A stretch of 64,000 nt of DNA from Lamellibrachia satsuma (taxonomy: Eukaryota; Annelida; Polychaeta; Sabellida; Siboglinidae): contig BSQZ01000125.1 in the NCBI GenBank assembly GCA_033239005.1, positions 7,501 through 71,500 on the forward strand, written 5' to 3'. A model generated the notes under the pieces. It saw only the letters and a program-made list of their open reading frames with translations, was not told the origin of the DNA and did no database searches. Positions 63,546 to 64,000 of this stretch are shown piece after piece (position 1 is the first letter of the stretch; each line of letters begins with the position of its first letter). A program made the position numbers and the translations under genes.

Positions 63546-64000
63546 AGTTTTGTATCATTAATATGCAATAACTCAAACACTATTTCACTTACAAGTCTGA
63601 AATTTGGCTTATGTAAATTTCACAACATGCCCTACATGTGTGCCAAATTTCATTAAAATTGGAGGGGGTCAAGAACATGTTGGCCTTTTCTTGGTTAATT
63701 TCATGTGGAATGCCCCTCAAGTAACCAATTTTGATTGTGGATGTGGATCCGTGAATATTCACGGATCCTTGAATGAATGACATGTCTGTATAGTGTATAA
63801 GTTTTCAAATGCTTTCGAGAAGTCAAGTTGGTGGTGGAATGAACAGGTTTGCCAGGGGGTGCTAATTGTCAAACGGTCCTACAGACTGGATATATATATA
63901 TCACAATTTCATCACAAACGTTGTAACTCATAATATTGCTAAATGTTACAAAATGCAATTAATGACGCCACTTGATTTCATGTGGAATGACCCAGAAGGA
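63546..64000. other. repeat-like flank
   Basis: Contains gtgccaaatttcattaaaat and a repeated motif catgtggaatg (63703, 63981), plus a short palindrome at about 63748-63770 (ggatccgtgaatattcacgg). No gene seen. Confidence 0.4.

Overview
The window is nuclear DNA from an animal, most likely a marine invertebrate. It has a spliced Rab-GAP gene with GT-AG introns, many decayed non-LTR retrotransposons (CR1/L2/Jockey-like), a Penelope-like fragment with a GIY-YIG endonuclease, Gypsy and hAT remnants, vertebrate-type TTAGGG interstitial repeats, and an exceptional load of minisatellites. Roughly 40 percent of the 64 kb is tandem repeat. My best guess is a cephalochordate (amphioxus), because I recall intronic minisatellites that overlap splice sites being described there. 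I cannot verify that here, and a mollusc or another invertebrate remains possible.

The only host gene I can reconstruct with confidence is on the minus strand and fills most of the window: a TBC1D10/EPI64-family Rab GTPase-activating protein. Eight coding exons (57013-56914, 51406-51299, 49544-49438, 49015-48835, 33939-33865, 32638-32524, 19785-19631, 17578-17435) join with compatible phases into 327 residues ending at a stop. Both catalytic fingers of the TBC domain are present. The 5-prime coding exons were not found. A probable THAP-domain first exon lies on the opposite strand just upstream (57868-57940).

The striking feature is how the introns are built. At six splice sites of this one gene the junction itself has been tandemly duplicated, so every repeat unit carries a copy of the exon edge plus the splice site: exon 3 acceptor (22 bp, 2 copies), exon 3 donor (51 bp, about 5), exon 4 donor (39 bp, about 375, 14.7 kb), exon 5 donor (42 bp, about 26), exon 6 acceptor (52 bp, 2 to 3) and exon 8 acceptor (23 bp, about 21). 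The 39-bp and 51-bp units are multiples of three and lack in-frame stops, so use of a downstream donor copy would lengthen the protein without shifting the frame.

Layout. 1-2.3 kb: simple repeats. 2.9-8.5 kb: LINE fragments, one nearly intact Jockey-like LINE (4.9-8.0 kb) and a Penelope fragment. 10-11.2 kb: Gypsy pol remnant with an 18-bp repeat inside it. 12-13.7 kb: LINE RT and a LINE ORF start. 14-17.3 kb: small tandem repeats. 17.4-57 kb: the Rab-GAP gene with introns made of arrays and transposon pieces. 57-64 kb: upstream flank with further tandem repeats, a hairpin, and a decayed repeat-family domain. Nearly all long open frames inside the arrays are repeat-phase artefacts.
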